Shown here piece after piece: positions 1-8,369 of a stretch of 64,000 nucleotides of DNA. The translations under genes were made by a program, and so were the position numbers. This stretch comes from Candidatus Cottocaccamicrobium excrementipullorum (lineage in GTDB: Bacteria; Bacillota; Clostridia; Lachnospirales; Lachnospiraceae). Where the stretch lies: positions 1 through 64,000 of the forward strand of contig DVFL01000029.1 in assembly GCA_018713255.1 (NCBI GenBank). The letters are read 5' to 3'. A model generated the notes under the pieces. It searched no databases, was not told the DNA's origin, and saw nothing but the letters and a program-made list of their open reading frames with translations. The stretch's first letter is position 1, and every line of letters starts with the position of its first letter.

Positions 1-18
1 CTTGCAGACTGAGTTTTC

Positions 19-107
19 TGGCGGAGTGGGTGGGATTCGAACCCACGGTACCCGAAGGTACAACTGATTTCGAGTCAGTCCCGTTATGACCACTTCGATA
101 CCACTCC
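19..107 (-). tRNA. tRNA-Ser (anticodon CGA)
   Basis: Read on the minus strand, the acceptor stem GGAGTGG (107-101) pairs with CCACTCC (29-23). A discriminator G follows at 22 and an encoded CCA at 21-19. The anticodon stem ACTGA/TCAGT encloses the loop CTCGAAA, placing CGA at 72-70, so the tRNA reads UCG serine codons. A long variable arm (TACC-TTCG-GGTA) marks a class II tRNA, and the T loop TTCGAAT is intact. All stems pair. Confidence 0.97.
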
Positions 108-200
108 GTGTATTTATCTTCACATCAGCCCTCAAAAACACCTCGGAAAAAGGAGAGAACTGATGGAGAGAACTAAGGGATATTCACTTTTCAATGATAG

Positions 201-232
201 CTGAAAAACCCCGTAAAATCAAGGTTTTTCAG
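201..232. other. 10-bp inverted repeat in the tRNA-purF gap
   Basis: CTGAAAAACC (201-210) and GGTTTTTCAG (223-232) are perfectly complementary around a 12-nt spacer. It resembles a transcription terminator stem, but neither strand has a clean T-run after it. It lies between the intact tRNA-Ser and the tRNA-Ser fragment, in a gap (108-582) with no convincing gene. Confidence 0.4.
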
Positions 233-256
233 AGGTGAGCTTCCAAAAAGGTCATT

Positions 257-300
257 CGTTTTCGAGTCAAGCTCGTTATGGCCACTTCGATACGTCTCCT
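257..300 (-). pseudogene. tRNA-Ser 5'-half relic
   Basis: Positions 257-299 align without gaps to the 5' half of the intact tRNA-Ser (65-107): 35 of 43 bases are identical at a constant offset of 192. The match covers the 5' acceptor strand, D arm and anticodon loop, including TTCGAGTCA. The T arm, 3' acceptor strand and CCA have no counterpart at lower coordinates, so it cannot fold as a tRNA. It is either a decayed duplicate or a scar of recombination inside a tRNA gene. Confidence 0.7.
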
Positions 301-411
301 GAATATCGCCGCAGACAACCTGCGAACTTGTTTATTATACATGATAATTTCCATTTTGGGTAGTCCTAAAAACAAAAAATAAGAGAAAATTTTATACGGC
401 CATTTTCTTTG

Positions 412-522
412 GAAACCGGCGCTGCAGTCAGGATGATTACTGAGGCCGCCATAAACCGGGAATATGGGCAGCGGATCATTAATTTAAAGGAAAGCATTGA
501 AGAAAGAGCAAAAACGCTTTAA
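412..522 (+). pseudogene. Possible short coding remnant
   Basis: A frame open from 370 to the stop at 520-522 reads ETGAAVRMITEAAINREYGQ and continues as a charged, helix-like tail. The only ATG (433) has no ribosome site. I do not recognise the peptide. It could be the C-terminal remnant of a lost gene or chance, since it sits in otherwise non-coding DNA. The rest of 108-582 holds only the hairpin, the tRNA relic and a terminator-like repeat. Confidence 0.2.
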
Positions 523-559
523 GGAATCTTCTGATAAAAGTTTTCCCTAAAGCATTTTT
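506..559 (-). terminator. Probable terminator of the PurF-like gene
   Basis: On the minus strand, TGCTTTAGGG (556-547 region) can pair with CCTTAAAGCG (524-514), followed by TTTTTG. The stem is imperfect and the loop long, so it is a weak candidate. It begins about 25 nt past the stop codon of the minus-strand gene. Confidence 0.4.
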
Positions 560-582
560 CGAAAAAAGTCCGCGTATCTTAA

Positions 583-2070
583 TTATTCTTTGCCGCTCCA
601 GCAATAGGTGCAGATTTTGCTGGGATCAATGCCGATGGATTCAATCAGATCGTCCAGACGATGATATTTCAGGGTGGTGAAGTTGAGACGCTTCCGAATT
701 TCTTCGATCATCTCCTGATAATTCTGGCTGTCTGGGTCAGCATAGTCTGCCAGTACCTGGGGAGATACTTGATCGCCTTCACGCTCCCGAATAATTCGGC
801 GGGTAATCAGATCAAGGTCTGAATTGGAGCGGGAGAAGTTCAGGTATTTACAGCCAAAAAGCAGAGGCGGGCAGGCTGGTCGGATATGTACTTCCTTTGC
901 GCCGCTCTGGTACAAAAATTCTGTGGTTTCTCCCAGCTGTGTCCCACGGACGATGGAATCATCAATGAGAAGGAGACGTTTTCCCTGAATCAGGGCATTT
1001 ACAGGAATCAGTTTCATTTTGGCAATCAAGTTTCTCTGGCTCTGCTTTTGGGGCATGAAGGAGCGGGGCCAGGTAGGGGTGTATTTAATGAAAGGCCGGG
1101 CAAAGGGAATGCCGGATTCATTGGCGTATCCAATGGCATGGGCAGTACCGGAGTCGGGAACGCCGGCGACCACATCAGGATGAACCGTTTCGTCCTGATG
1201 AACGGGAGATTGATGACAGTCCTTGGAACCGGTTTGGCTGCTGCATCCTGAACAGCCTCGGCAGCCTAAGTCTCTCTGGGCAAGAATCTGACCGCAGCGG
1301 TAGCGCATTTCTTCTACATTTACTCCTTCGTAGGTAGAAGTGGGGTAACCGTAATAAACCCAGAGAAAAGCGCAGATTTTCATTTCGCTGCGCGGCTTGC
1401 TTAAGGACTGAATTCCGTCAGGGGAAACCAGAACGATTTCGCCTGGACCAAGTTCGGAATAATCATGGTATCCTAGGTTAATGTAAGCGAAGCTTTCAAA
1501 GGAAACGCAGAATCCGTTCTCTTTTCGGCCGATCATCACAGGAGTCCGGCCATATCGGTCTCTGGAAACATAAATTCCCTCTGGGGTAAGAATGAGGATG
1601 GTCATGGAGCCTTTGATCATTTCCTGGGCATAAAGAAGTCCTTCCACCAGGCTCTGTTTTTGATTAATAATAGAGGCAGTGAGCTCTGTGGCGTTGATTT
1701 TTCCGCCGCTCATTTCCATAAAGTGAATATGGCCGTTTTCGTATGCCTGATGAATCAATTCTTCTTCGTTATTGATTTTTCCTACTGTAACAATAGCAAA
1801 GCTGCCCAGATGAGACTGAATCAGCAGGGGCTGAGGCTCGTTGTCTGAAATAGAGCCGATGCCTGATTTTCCTTCCAGTTCTTCTACATCCCTCTCAAAT
1901 TTAGTGCGGAAGGGAGAATTCTCAATGTTGTGAATGCTTCTCTGAAAACCACCTGGTCCGTACACTGCCATGCCGCCCCGGCGAGTCCCTAAATGAGAAT
2001 GATAGTCCGTTCCGAAAAATAAATCCATCACACAGTCGTCTTTTGATGTTACACCAAAAAATCCACCCAT
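583..2070 (-). CDS. Amidophosphoribosyltransferase-like protein lacking the catalytic Cys
   Basis: This 495-residue protein has the PurF layout: an N-terminal Ntn glutaminase fold (about 1-225), then a phosphoribosyltransferase domain with the PRPP loop LLLIDDSIVRGTQ at 366-378. Active PurF begins, after processing, with Cys-Gly-x-Phe-Gly. Here the protein starts MGGFFGV, so the nucleophile position is Gly2 (GGT). The four cysteines that bind the [4Fe-4S] cluster in Bacillus PurF appear to be kept: C233, C407, C487 and C490. A Cys-rich stretch (C270, C273, C276, C285) is additional. Start: GGAGG lies 9 nt upstream. It is monocistronic and no purine genes adjoin it. It may be an ammonia-dependent transferase, a regulator, or an enzyme with another role. 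It is probably not a normal purine-pathway PurF. Confidence 0.85.
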   Translation of the reverse strand: MGGFFGVTSKDDCVMDLFFGTDYHSHLGTRRGGMAVYGPGGFQRSIHNIENSPFRTKFERDVEELEGKSGIGSISDNEPQPLLIQSHLGSFAIVTVGKINNEEELIHQAYENGHIHFMEMSGGKINATELTASIINQKQSLVEGLLYAQEMIKGSMTILILTPEGIYVSRDRYGRTPVMIGRKENGFCVSFESFAYINLGYHDYSELGPGEIVLVSPDGIQSLSKPRSEMKICAFLWVYYGYPTSTYEGVNVEEMRYRCGQILAQRDLGCRGCSGCSSQTGSKDCHQSPVHQDETVHPDVVAGVPDSGTAHAIGYANESGIPFARPFIKYTPTWPRSFMPQKQSQRNLIAKMKLIPVNALIQGKRLLLIDDSIVRGTQLGETTEFLYQSGAKEVHIRPACPPLLFGCKYLNFSRSNSDLDLITRRIIREREGDQVSPQVLADYADPDSQNYQEMIEEIRKRLNFTTLKYHRLDDLIESIGIDPSKICTYCWSGKE

Positions 2071-2129
2071 TAGTTCTTTTCCTCCAATACTCTTTTCAAA
2101 GTCGTAGTAAGTAATTGAAATCCATTGTT

Positions 2130-2159
2130 AGTGTATCATATTTTGTCAGGGTAATACAA
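2130..2159 (-). promoter_or_regulatory. Promoter of the PurF-like gene
   Basis: On the minus strand, TTGTAT (2159-2154) and TACACT (2135-2130) are separated by 18 bp. They lie about 60 nt upstream of the start codon at 2070. Confidence 0.5.
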
Positions 2160-2244
2160 TCATCGTGACATATTAAATATTCTTATAGATAAAAATGGGA
2201 AAAACGACGTAAGAAAATCGTAGGAAATGAATAAGTGTAAAAAA

Positions 2245-2273
2245 TTGACAGACTATGAGAACAGGGGTAGACT
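2245..2273 (+). promoter_or_regulatory. Promoter of the amidase gene
   Basis: A perfect -35 TTGACA (2245-2250) and a -10 TAGACT (2268-2273) with 17-bp spacing. The expected start is near 2280, which gives a leader of about 107 nt. The leader contains a hairpin (AAGGCC/GGCCTT, 2306-2340). This promoter and the facing minus-strand one account for the 2071-2386 gap. Confidence 0.7.
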
Positions 2274-2386
2274 TAACAACAGAGGCGAAGTAATCATCAG
2301 AAGAAATAAGGCCCATTTAATATAGAAGAAAGGCCTTTATCATAGAATGAAAAAAAGGCAAGGGGCCAAAAGGGAGGCCGGAGAAG

Positions 2387-3148
2387 ATGCGGGATGAAAT
2401 GATGGAGCGGATGCCTGAAGCAGAAATTAGACGGAGGGATCGTCTGGAGACCGAGCAGAGCGGGCAAAGCAGAAGAAGAGGAAATCAGAGAAGGAGAAGG
2501 CAAAAAAAGGGAGGAGGGTGCAGGGAGGGCTGCCTGTCCTTTTTCTGCGGCATCTTAGTGATTGCAGCGGCATTTTTCGCAGGAATGGGAGCTGGATGGT
2601 ATCGCTGGGGAAGAGAAACCGGCCCAAAGGCAGATCTTTCTTCTATTCAGATTCCAGACTGGGTTCAGCAGGAGTTTATCCGAAAAAATATTTATTCCAG
2701 ACCTGCAGTATCGCTTCAGGAAGTAAACGATATTGTGGTTCATTATGTAGCGAATCCGGGTTCCACAGCAGAGCAGAACAGAAATTATTTTGACGGCCTG
2801 GCGGACCAGGGACAGGAAGGGGGAACAAGTGCCAGCGCGCATTTTGTGATCGGCCTGGAAGGCGAGATTATTCAATGCGTTCCTATTGATGAGATTGCAT
2901 ACGCTTCCAATTACCGCAACTACGATACCATTTCCATCGAGTGCTGCCATCCGGACGATACGGGAAAATTTACCGAAGCTACTTACCAGTCTCTAGTTCG
3001 GCTGACGGCATGGCTTTGTGACGCGGTAAATATCGACCGGAGCCGGGTTATTCGTCACTATGATGTCAGCGGGAAGGCCTGTCCTTTATATTTTGTGGAA
3101 CATGAAGATGCTTGGGAACAATTTAAACGAGATGTGAAAAATCAATGA
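2387..3148 (+). CDS. Membrane-anchored N-acetylmuramoyl-L-alanine amidase (Amidase_2)
   Basis: This 253-residue protein has a strongly basic cytoplasmic N-terminus (Arg/Lys/Gln-rich, 1-45), one transmembrane segment (about 50-71) and an extracytoplasmic Amidase_2/PGRP-type domain (about 110-245). The predicted zinc ligands of that family are visible: H119 (VVHYVANP), H224 (IRHYD) and C232 (KACP). This predicts cleavage of the amide between N-acetylmuramic acid and L-alanine in peptidoglycan, with the enzyme tethered to the membrane rather than secreted. There are no cell-wall-binding repeats. Start: GGAGG 9-13 nt upstream of ATG. It is transcribed from its own TTGACA promoter. It could act in cell separation, sporulation or wall recycling; the sequence does not say which. 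Confidence 0.85.
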   Translation: MRDEMMERMPEAEIRRRDRLETEQSGQSRRRGNQRRRRQKKGGGCREGCLSFFCGILVIAAAFFAGMGAGWYRWGRETGPKADLSSIQIPDWVQQEFIRKNIYSRPAVSLQEVNDIVVHYVANPGSTAEQNRNYFDGLADQGQEGGTSASAHFVIGLEGEIIQCVPIDEIAYASNYRNYDTISIECCHPDDTGKFTEATYQSLVRLTAWLCDAVNIDRSRVIRHYDVSGKACPLYFVEHEDAWEQFKRDVKNQ

Positions 3149-3198
3149 GGGAAAATCGTAAAAATTACATAAAATCTCTTGTTCTTACGAAAAAGGAC

Positions 3199-3227
3199 TT
3201 GCTATTTCAAAGGAAATTAGGTACAAT
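3199..3227 (+). promoter_or_regulatory. gap promoter
   Basis: TTGCTA (3199-3204), 17 bp, TACAAT (3222-3227). The leader to the gap start codon is about 55 nt, with a strong GGAGGAATTC ribosome site. Confidence 0.75.
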
Positions 3228-3288
3228 ATGAAGAGGTTGATTATTATTTAACAAATTTTAAGGAATAAATAATAGGAGGAATTCAATC

Positions 3289-4320
3289 ATGGCAGTAAAA
3301 GTAGCAATTAATGGTTTCGGACGTATTGGACGTCTGGCATTCCGTCAGATGTTTGGAGCAGAGGGATATGACGTTGTAGCAATCAACGATTTAACTGATC
3401 CTAAGATGTTAGCAAACCTGTTAAAGTATGATACTGCACAGGGCGGATACTGCGGCCATATCGGCGAGGGCAAGCACACAGTAGAAGCTGGCGAAAATTC
3501 CATTATCGTGGACGGCAAGGAAATCACCATCTACAAGGAGCCAAAGGCTGCTGATCTTCCTTGGGGAGAGTTAGGCGTAGATGTAGTATTAGAGTGTACT
3601 GGTTTCTACTGCTCCAAGGAGAAATCTCAGGCACACATCGATGCCGGCGCTAAGAAGGTTGTTATTTCTGCACCTGCTGGCAACGACTTAAAGACCATTG
3701 TATATTCTGTAAACGAGAAGACCTTAACCACCGAGGATAAGATCATCTCCGCAGCTTCCTGCACCACCAACTGCCTGGCTCCTATGGCAAAGGCATTAAA
3801 CGACTATGCTCCTATCCAGTCTGGTATCATGAGCACCATTCATGCTTACACTGGCGATCAGATGATCTTAGACGGTCCTCACAGAAAGGGCGATTTAAGA
3901 AGAGCAAGAGCAGGCGCTGCTAACATCGTTCCGAACAGCACCGGCGCTGCTAAGGCTATCGGCCTGGTAATTCCTGAGTTAAACGGCAAGCTGATCGGTT
4001 CTGCACAGCGTGTTCCGGTACCTACCGGCTCCACCACCATCTTAACTGCAGTTGTTAAAGGTGCAGATGTTACCAAGGAAGGCATCAATGCCGCAATGAA
4101 GGCAGCTGCTTCCGAGTCCTTCGGCTACAACGAGGATCCGATCGTATCTTCTGACGTTATCGGCATGAAGTACGGCTCCTTATTCGATGCTACTCAGACC
4201 ATGGTTTGCAAGATTGCAGATGATTTATATGAGGTTCAGGTAGTTTCCTGGTATGACAACGAGAACTCCTACACCAGCCAGATGGTTCGTACCATTAAGT
4301 ACTTCGCTGAGTTAGGCTGA
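3289..4320 (+). CDS. gap: Glyceraldehyde-3-phosphate dehydrogenase
   Basis: This 343-residue glycolytic enzyme oxidises glyceraldehyde-3-phosphate to 1,3-bisphosphoglycerate with NAD. The N-terminal Rossmann motif INGFGRIGR is at 8-16. The active-site block [10 protein letters not shown] places catalytic Cys158, with His185 in the following [10 protein letters not shown]. The length is typical. It uses the codon set (GGC, AAG, GAG, TTA, GCT) also seen in groEL and pgk here, which suggests high expression. It has its own promoter and is followed after 26 nt by a terminator, so the downstream pgk-tpi genes probably depend on partial readthrough. Confidence 0.98.
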   Translation: MAVKVAINGFGRIGRLAFRQMFGAEGYDVVAINDLTDPKMLANLLKYDTAQGGYCGHIGEGKHTVEAGENSIIVDGKEITIYKEPKAADLPWGELGVDVVLECTGFYCSKEKSQAHIDAGAKKVVISAPAGNDLKTIVYSVNEKTLTTEDKIISAASCTTNCLAPMAKALNDYAPIQSGIMSTIHAYTGDQMILDGPHRKGDLRRARAGAANIVPNSTGAAKAIGLVIPELNGKLIGSAQRVPVPTGSTTILTAVVKGADVTKEGINAAMKAAASESFGYNEDPIVSSDVIGMKYGSLFDATQTMVCKIADDLYEVQVVSWYDNENSYTSQMVRTIKYFAELG

Positions 4321-4345
4321 TTTTCGTCACACATGAATTAGACCT

Positions 4346-4383
4346 TAAGGAGGTCCGGTCATTTGGACCGGCCTCCTTTTTTC
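4346..4383 (+). terminator. Terminator between gap and pgk
   Basis: AAGGAGGTCCGGTC pairs with GGACCGGCCTCCT around a short loop and is followed by TTTTTT. It likely sets gap mRNA in excess over pgk-tpiA, for which I see no separate promoter in 4384-4442. Confidence 0.85.
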
Positions 4384-4442
4384 TGCCCGGGGAATTCCGG
4401 GATGCCTGGAGCTGACTTCAGGTTAGAGAAAGGAGTATTATT

Positions 4443-5657
4443 ATGCTGAATAAGAAAACTGTTGATGATTTAAAAGATTTAAAGGGCAAAAAAGTACTGG
4501 TTCGCTGTGATTTCAACGTACCGTTAAAGGATGGAGTGATCCAGAACTATAACAGAATCGACGGCGCTATTCCTACCATTAAGAAACTGCTGGATCAGGG
4601 CGCAAAAGTAATTCTGTGCTCTCATTTAGGCAAACCTAAGGGAGAACCTGTTCCGGAAATGTCTCTGGCTCCTGTTGCTCCGGCATTAAGCGAGCGCCTG
4701 GGCGTAGAGGTGAAGTTTGTCAGCGATCCTAAGGTAACTGGTCCTGAGACTCAGGCTTTGGCTGCCGGATTAAAGGACGGGGAAGTTCTGCTGTTAGAGA
4801 ACACTCGTTACCGTGCAGAAGAGACCAAGTATGGCAAGGATCCTGCTGCTGAGGAGTATGCAAAAGAGCTGGCTGCTCTTTGCGACAATGGCATTTTTGT
4901 TGATGATGCCTTCGGTACGGCTCACCGTGCACATTGCTCCAACGTTGGCGTAACCAAGTACACCAAGGAGAACGTAGTTGGTTATCTGATGGAGAAGGAG
5001 ATTAAGTTCTTAGGTCAGGCAGTAGAGAATCCTGTTCGTCCTTTCGTAGCAATTCTGGGCGGAGCTAAGGTTTCTGATAAGATCAAAGTAATCAACAATC
5101 TGCTGGACAAGGTAGACACCTTGATTATCGGCGGCGGTATGGCATATACCTTCTTAAAGGCTCAGGGCCAGGAGATCGGAAATTCCTTATGTGAGGATGA
5201 TCAGCTGGATTACGCTCTGGAGATGGTTCAGAAGGCAAAGGATAAAGGCGTTAACCTGCTTCTGCCGGTAGACCATGTAGAGGGCAAGGAGTTTAAGGAT
5301 GATACCGAGAAGAAGGTAGTAGACGTTCTGGAAGCTGGATGGTCTGGATTTGATATTGGACCGAAGACTGTTGAAGCTTACAAGAAGGCTCTGGAAGGAG
5401 CTAAGACCGTTGTTTGGAACGGACCTATGGGCGTATTTGAGCTTCCCAGCTTTGCAGAGGGTACTCTGGAGATCTGCCGTGCAGTGGCTGATTTAAAGGA
5501 TGCAACCACTGTAGTAGGCGGCGGCGATTCTGTTAACGCAGTGAAGAGACTGGGATTTGCAGATAAGATGACCCATATCTCTACCGGCGGCGGCGCTTCT
5601 CTGGAATTCTTAGAGGGCAAGGAGCTGCCAGGCGTTGCTGCAGCAGACAATAAATAA
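4443..5657 (+). CDS. pgk: Phosphoglycerate kinase
   Basis: This 404-residue enzyme transfers the acyl phosphate of 1,3-bisphosphoglycerate to ADP. Family blocks are intact: [10 protein letters not shown] near residue 20, the substrate-binding arginine and SHLGKPKG near 60-67, and the C-terminal glycine-rich nucleotide motif GGGDSVNA followed by [13 protein letters not shown]. The start is supported by AAAGGAG 10 nt upstream. It lies between gap and tpiA in the common Firmicute order; the next start is 56 nt away. Confidence 0.98.
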   Translation: MLNKKTVDDLKDLKGKKVLVRCDFNVPLKDGVIQNYNRIDGAIPTIKKLLDQGAKVILCSHLGKPKGEPVPEMSLAPVAPALSERLGVEVKFVSDPKVTGPETQALAAGLKDGEVLLLENTRYRAEETKYGKDPAAEEYAKELAALCDNGIFVDDAFGTAHRAHCSNVGVTKYTKENVVGYLMEKEIKFLGQAVENPVRPFVAILGGAKVSDKIKVINNLLDKVDTLIIGGGMAYTFLKAQGQEIGNSLCEDDQLDYALEMVQKAKDKGVNLLLPVDHVEGKEFKDDTEKKVVDVLEAGWSGFDIGPKTVEAYKKALEGAKTVVWNGPMGVFELPSFAEGTLEICRAVADLKDATTVVGGGDSVNAVKRLGFADKMTHISTGGGASLEFLEGKELPGVAAADNK

Positions 5658-5713
5658 TTCTGTATACGGTTAAGCCTAACCTTGTACAGGCTGAGAATTA
5701 AGAGGGAACAGAC

Positions 5714-6466
5714 ATGGGAAGAAAGAAAATTATTGCCGGCAACTGGAAGATGAACATGACCCCTTCCGAAGCCGTTGCATTAGTAGAAACGTTAAAGCCT
5801 CTGGTGGCGAATGATGAGGTTGACGTAGTGTTCTGCGTACCGGCCATTGACATCATTCCAGCAATGGAAGCTGCAAAGGGAACCAATATCCAGATTGGCG
5901 CAGAGAACATGTATTTCGAGGAGAAGGGCGCCTATACCGGTGAGATTTCTCCTAATATGCTGACAGACGCCGGCGTTAAGTACGTGATTATCGGACATTC
6001 AGAGAGAAGAGAGTACTTTGCCGAGACCGATGAGACGGTAAACAAGAAAGTATTAAAGGCTTTTGAGCATGGCATTACGCCGATTATCTGCTGCGGCGAG
6101 TCTTTGACCCAGAGAGAACAGGGAATCACCATTGACTGGATTCGTCAGCAGATTAAGATTGCCTTCCAGAATGTGACGGCAGATCAGGCAAAGACGGCAG
6201 TGATCGCTTATGAGCCCATTTGGGCCATTGGCACAGGAAAGGTGGCTACCACGGAGCAGGCAGAAGAGGTGTGCGCAGCTATCCGCGCCTGCATCGGAGA
6301 GATTTACGATGAAGCGACGGCGGAGGCGATTCGGATTCAGTACGGCGGTTCTGTATCTGCAGTATCTGCACCGGAGCTGTTTGCACAGCCGGATATTGAC
6401 GGAGGCCTGGTAGGCGGCGCTTCCTTAAAGCCGGATTTTGGAAAGATTGTAAATTACAATAAATAG
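5714..6466 (+). CDS. tpiA: Triose-phosphate isomerase
   Basis: This 250-residue TIM barrel interconverts dihydroxyacetone phosphate and glyceraldehyde-3-phosphate. The catalytic residues are all present: Asn10 and Lys12 (AGNWKMN), His95 (IIGHSERR) and Glu167 ([11 protein letters not shown]). The phosphate-binding YGGSV and GGLVGGASL loops are intact. The ribosome site is AGAGGG. It is the third gene of the gap-pgk-tpiA block and is followed by a long terminator-like structure before gpmI. Confidence 0.98.
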   Translation: MGRKKIIAGNWKMNMTPSEAVALVETLKPLVANDEVDVVFCVPAIDIIPAMEAAKGTNIQIGAENMYFEEKGAYTGEISPNMLTDAGVKYVIIGHSERREYFAETDETVNKKVLKAFEHGITPIICCGESLTQREQGITIDWIRQQIKIAFQNVTADQAKTAVIAYEPIWAIGTGKVATTEQAEEVCAAIRACIGEIYDEATAEAIRIQYGGSVSAVSAPELFAQPDIDGGLVGGASLKPDFGKIVNYNK

Positions 6467-6513
6467 TGACCGTTTAGTGCGATATACGTCCTGAACAGCT
6501 GCTATAAAGAAAA

Positions 6514-6594
6514 GACGGAGGCCTGTGGGGGCTTGCCGCCTCCTGTTTCAGATCGTGGGTCTGGGGCAGGGCGGCGCACCCACAGGCTTTTCTT
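6514..6594 (+). terminator. Nested terminator with a competing hairpin, tpiA-gpmI
   Basis: GCCTGTGGG (6521-6529) pairs with CCCACAGGC (6579-6587), followed by TTTTCTT. Inside it, GCCGCC pairs with GGCGGC, giving a long hairpin. An alternative short hairpin, GGAGGC (6517-6522) with GCCTCC (6538-6543), shares bases with the first stem, so the two cannot form together. Confidence 0.6.
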
Positions 6595-6628
6595 CTGAAT
6601 AATCAAGAAAAATTGTGCAAAACGATGC

Positions 6629-6657
6629 TTGTCACTGATGAGCAAATCATGTACAAT
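6629..6657 (+). promoter_or_regulatory. gpmI promoter
   Basis: TTGTCA (6629-6634), 17 bp, TACAAT (6652-6657). The expected transcription start, near 6664, lies downstream of any earlier in-frame start. This is why gpmI is started at 6701. Confidence 0.8.
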
Positions 6658-6700
6658 AGCCTCCGAAGGGACAATCAGGGAAAGGAGATTATCGATAGAG

Positions 6701-8245
6701 ATGAGAAAGAAACCAACCGTATTAATGATTCTTGATGGCTACGGATTAAACAATAATTGCGACCATAATGCTGTATGTGAAGCAAAAACTCCGGTGATGG
6801 ATCAGTTAATGAGCCAGTGCCCCTTTGTTAAGGGAAATGCCAGCGGTCTGGCAGTAGGACTTCCTGAAGGGCAGATGGGAAACTCTGAAGTTGGTCATAT
6901 GAATATGGGTGCTGGACGGATTGTGTACCAGGAACTGACCAGAATTACCAAGTCCATTGAAGATGGAGATTTCTTCACCAATGAAGCTTTTCTTGAGGCC
7001 GCAGAGAACTGCAAGAAGTATAATTCTGCTCTTCACTTGTATGGACTGGTATCCGACGGCGGTGTACACAGTCATTTGACCCATATCTTTGGTCTGCTGG
7101 AGTTTGCGAAGAAACAGGGACTGGAGAAAGTTTATGTACACTGCTTCCTGGATGGACGTGATACGCCTCCGGCTTCTGGAAAAGAGTTTGTAGAGACTTT
7201 GGAAGCGAAGATGAAAGAATTAGGCGTAGGCAAAGTAGCTTCCGTAATGGGACGTTATTATGCGATGGATCGGGATAAGAACTGGGATCGAGTAAAGCTG
7301 GCTTATGACGCCTTAACCAAAGGCGAAGGAAAGACGGCGGAAAGCGGACCTGCCGGAATTCAGGCTTCTTATGATGAGGAGAAGTATGATGAATTTGTAA
7401 TGCCTACAGTAGTCGTAGAAGATGGACAGCCGGTAGGACTGATCAAGGAACACGATTCCATTATCTTCTTTAATTTCCGTCCTGACCGGGCAAGAGAGCT
7501 TACTCACGTATTCTGTGATGATCAGTTCGATGGCTTTGACAGGGGCCAGCGGATGGATTTAGTATATGTATGCTTTACGGATTATGATGAAACGATTCCG
7601 CACAAGCTGGTTGCATTTAAGAAAGAAGAGATCAAAAATACTTTCGGAGAATTTTTGGCAGCTCATGGCATGAAGCAGGTAAGAATCGCCGAGACGGAGA
7701 AGTATGCCCATGTTACTTTCTTCTTTAACGGCGGTGTGGAAGAACCGAATGAGGGTGAGGATCGGATTCTGGTTCCTTCTCCCAAGGAAGTTCCGACCTA
7801 TGACCTGAAGCCGGAGATGAGCGCTCCTATGGTATGCGAGAAGCTGGTGGAGTGCATTAAATCTGGAAAGTATGATGTGATCATTATTAATTTCGCAAAT
7901 CCAGATATGGTAGGCCATACCGGCGTAGAGCCTGCCGCCATTAAGGCTATTGAGGTGGTAGATGAGTGCGTAGGAAAGGCAGTGGATGCCATTAAAGAAG
8001 TGAATGGTGTAATGTTTATCTGCGCAGATCACGGCAATGCAGAGCAGCTGGTGGATTATACAACTGGCGAACCTTGGACGGCTCACACCACCAATCCAGT
8101 TCCCTTTATTTTGGTCAATGCTGATCCTTCCTACAAGCTGAGAGAAGGCGGCTGTCTGGCAGATATTGTTCCTACTTTAATTGAATTAATGGAGATGGAG
8201 CAGCCTAAGGAAATGACAGGAAAGAGCCTGTTGATTAAGAACTAA
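6701..8245 (+). CDS. gpmI: 2,3-bisphosphoglycerate-independent phosphoglycerate mutase
   Basis: This 514-residue alkaline-phosphatase-superfamily enzyme converts 3- to 2-phosphoglycerate using two metal ions. LMILDGYG holds the first metal aspartate and NSEVGHMNMGAGR carries catalytic Ser62. FLDGRDTPP and the C-terminal HGNAE and AHTTNPVP metal motifs are present. The frame is open to an upstream TTG at 6629, but that TTG is the -35 box, so translation starts at ATG 6701 behind AAAGGAG. The length then matches the family. It completes the gap-pgk-tpi-gpm block, while eno lies 1.8 kb away on the other strand. Confidence 0.97.
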   Translation: MRKKPTVLMILDGYGLNNNCDHNAVCEAKTPVMDQLMSQCPFVKGNASGLAVGLPEGQMGNSEVGHMNMGAGRIVYQELTRITKSIEDGDFFTNEAFLEAAENCKKYNSALHLYGLVSDGGVHSHLTHIFGLLEFAKKQGLEKVYVHCFLDGRDTPPASGKEFVETLEAKMKELGVGKVASVMGRYYAMDRDKNWDRVKLAYDALTKGEGKTAESGPAGIQASYDEEKYDEFVMPTVVVEDGQPVGLIKEHDSIIFFNFRPDRARELTHVFCDDQFDGFDRGQRMDLVYVCFTDYDETIPHKLVAFKKEEIKNTFGEFLAAHGMKQVRIAETEKYAHVTFFFNGGVEEPNEGEDRILVPSPKEVPTYDLKPEMSAPMVCEKLVECIKSGKYDVIIINFANPDMVGHTGVEPAAIKAIEVVDECVGKAVDAIKEVNGVMFICADHGNAEQLVDYTTGEPWTAHTTNPVPFILVNADPSYKLREGGCLADIVPTLIELMEMEQPKEMTGKSLLIKN

Positions 8246-8256
8246 ATATTCCTTGG

Positions 8257-8295
8257 TAAGAAGCCTGGATGGAAAATTTCCATCCAGGCTTCTTA
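8257..8295 (+). terminator. Long perfect hairpin after gpmI
   Basis: TAAGAAGCCTGGATGGAAA and its exact complement form a 19-bp stem with almost no loop, 12 nt after the gpmI stop. No T-run follows, so it may protect the 3' end of the mRNA or terminate weakly. Confidence 0.65.
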
Positions 8296-8340
8296 CATCG
8301 GTGCATGACCCGGTGTTCTCCCCAAAGGTAAATTTCCGCA

Positions 8341-8369
8341 TTGTTTCTCCTGAAAAAACATGGTATAAT
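8341..8369 (+). promoter_or_regulatory. Forward promoter overlapping the palindrome
   Basis: TTGTTT (8341-8346), 17 bp, TATAAT (8364-8369). The -10 box lies inside the left arm of the palindrome at 8361-8393. Confidence 0.6.

Noticed and set aside
886-1251. Plus-strand open frame of 121 codons
   Set aside because: It is antisense to the PurF-like gene, whose domains are clear in the other direction. It has no ribosome site or recognisable motif.
6629-6700. 24-codon N-terminal extension of gpmI from TTG
   Set aside because: The TTG is part of the -35 box, and transcription should begin after it. The family N-terminus starts at 6701.
7559-8086. Minus-strand open frame of 175 codons
   Set aside because: It is fully inside gpmI, with a composition typical of reverse-complement shadow.
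8253-8300. Inverted repeat after gpmI as an insertion-sequence end
   Set aside because: There is no transposase frame or partner repeat, and its position just past the stop codon fits an mRNA 3' hairpin.
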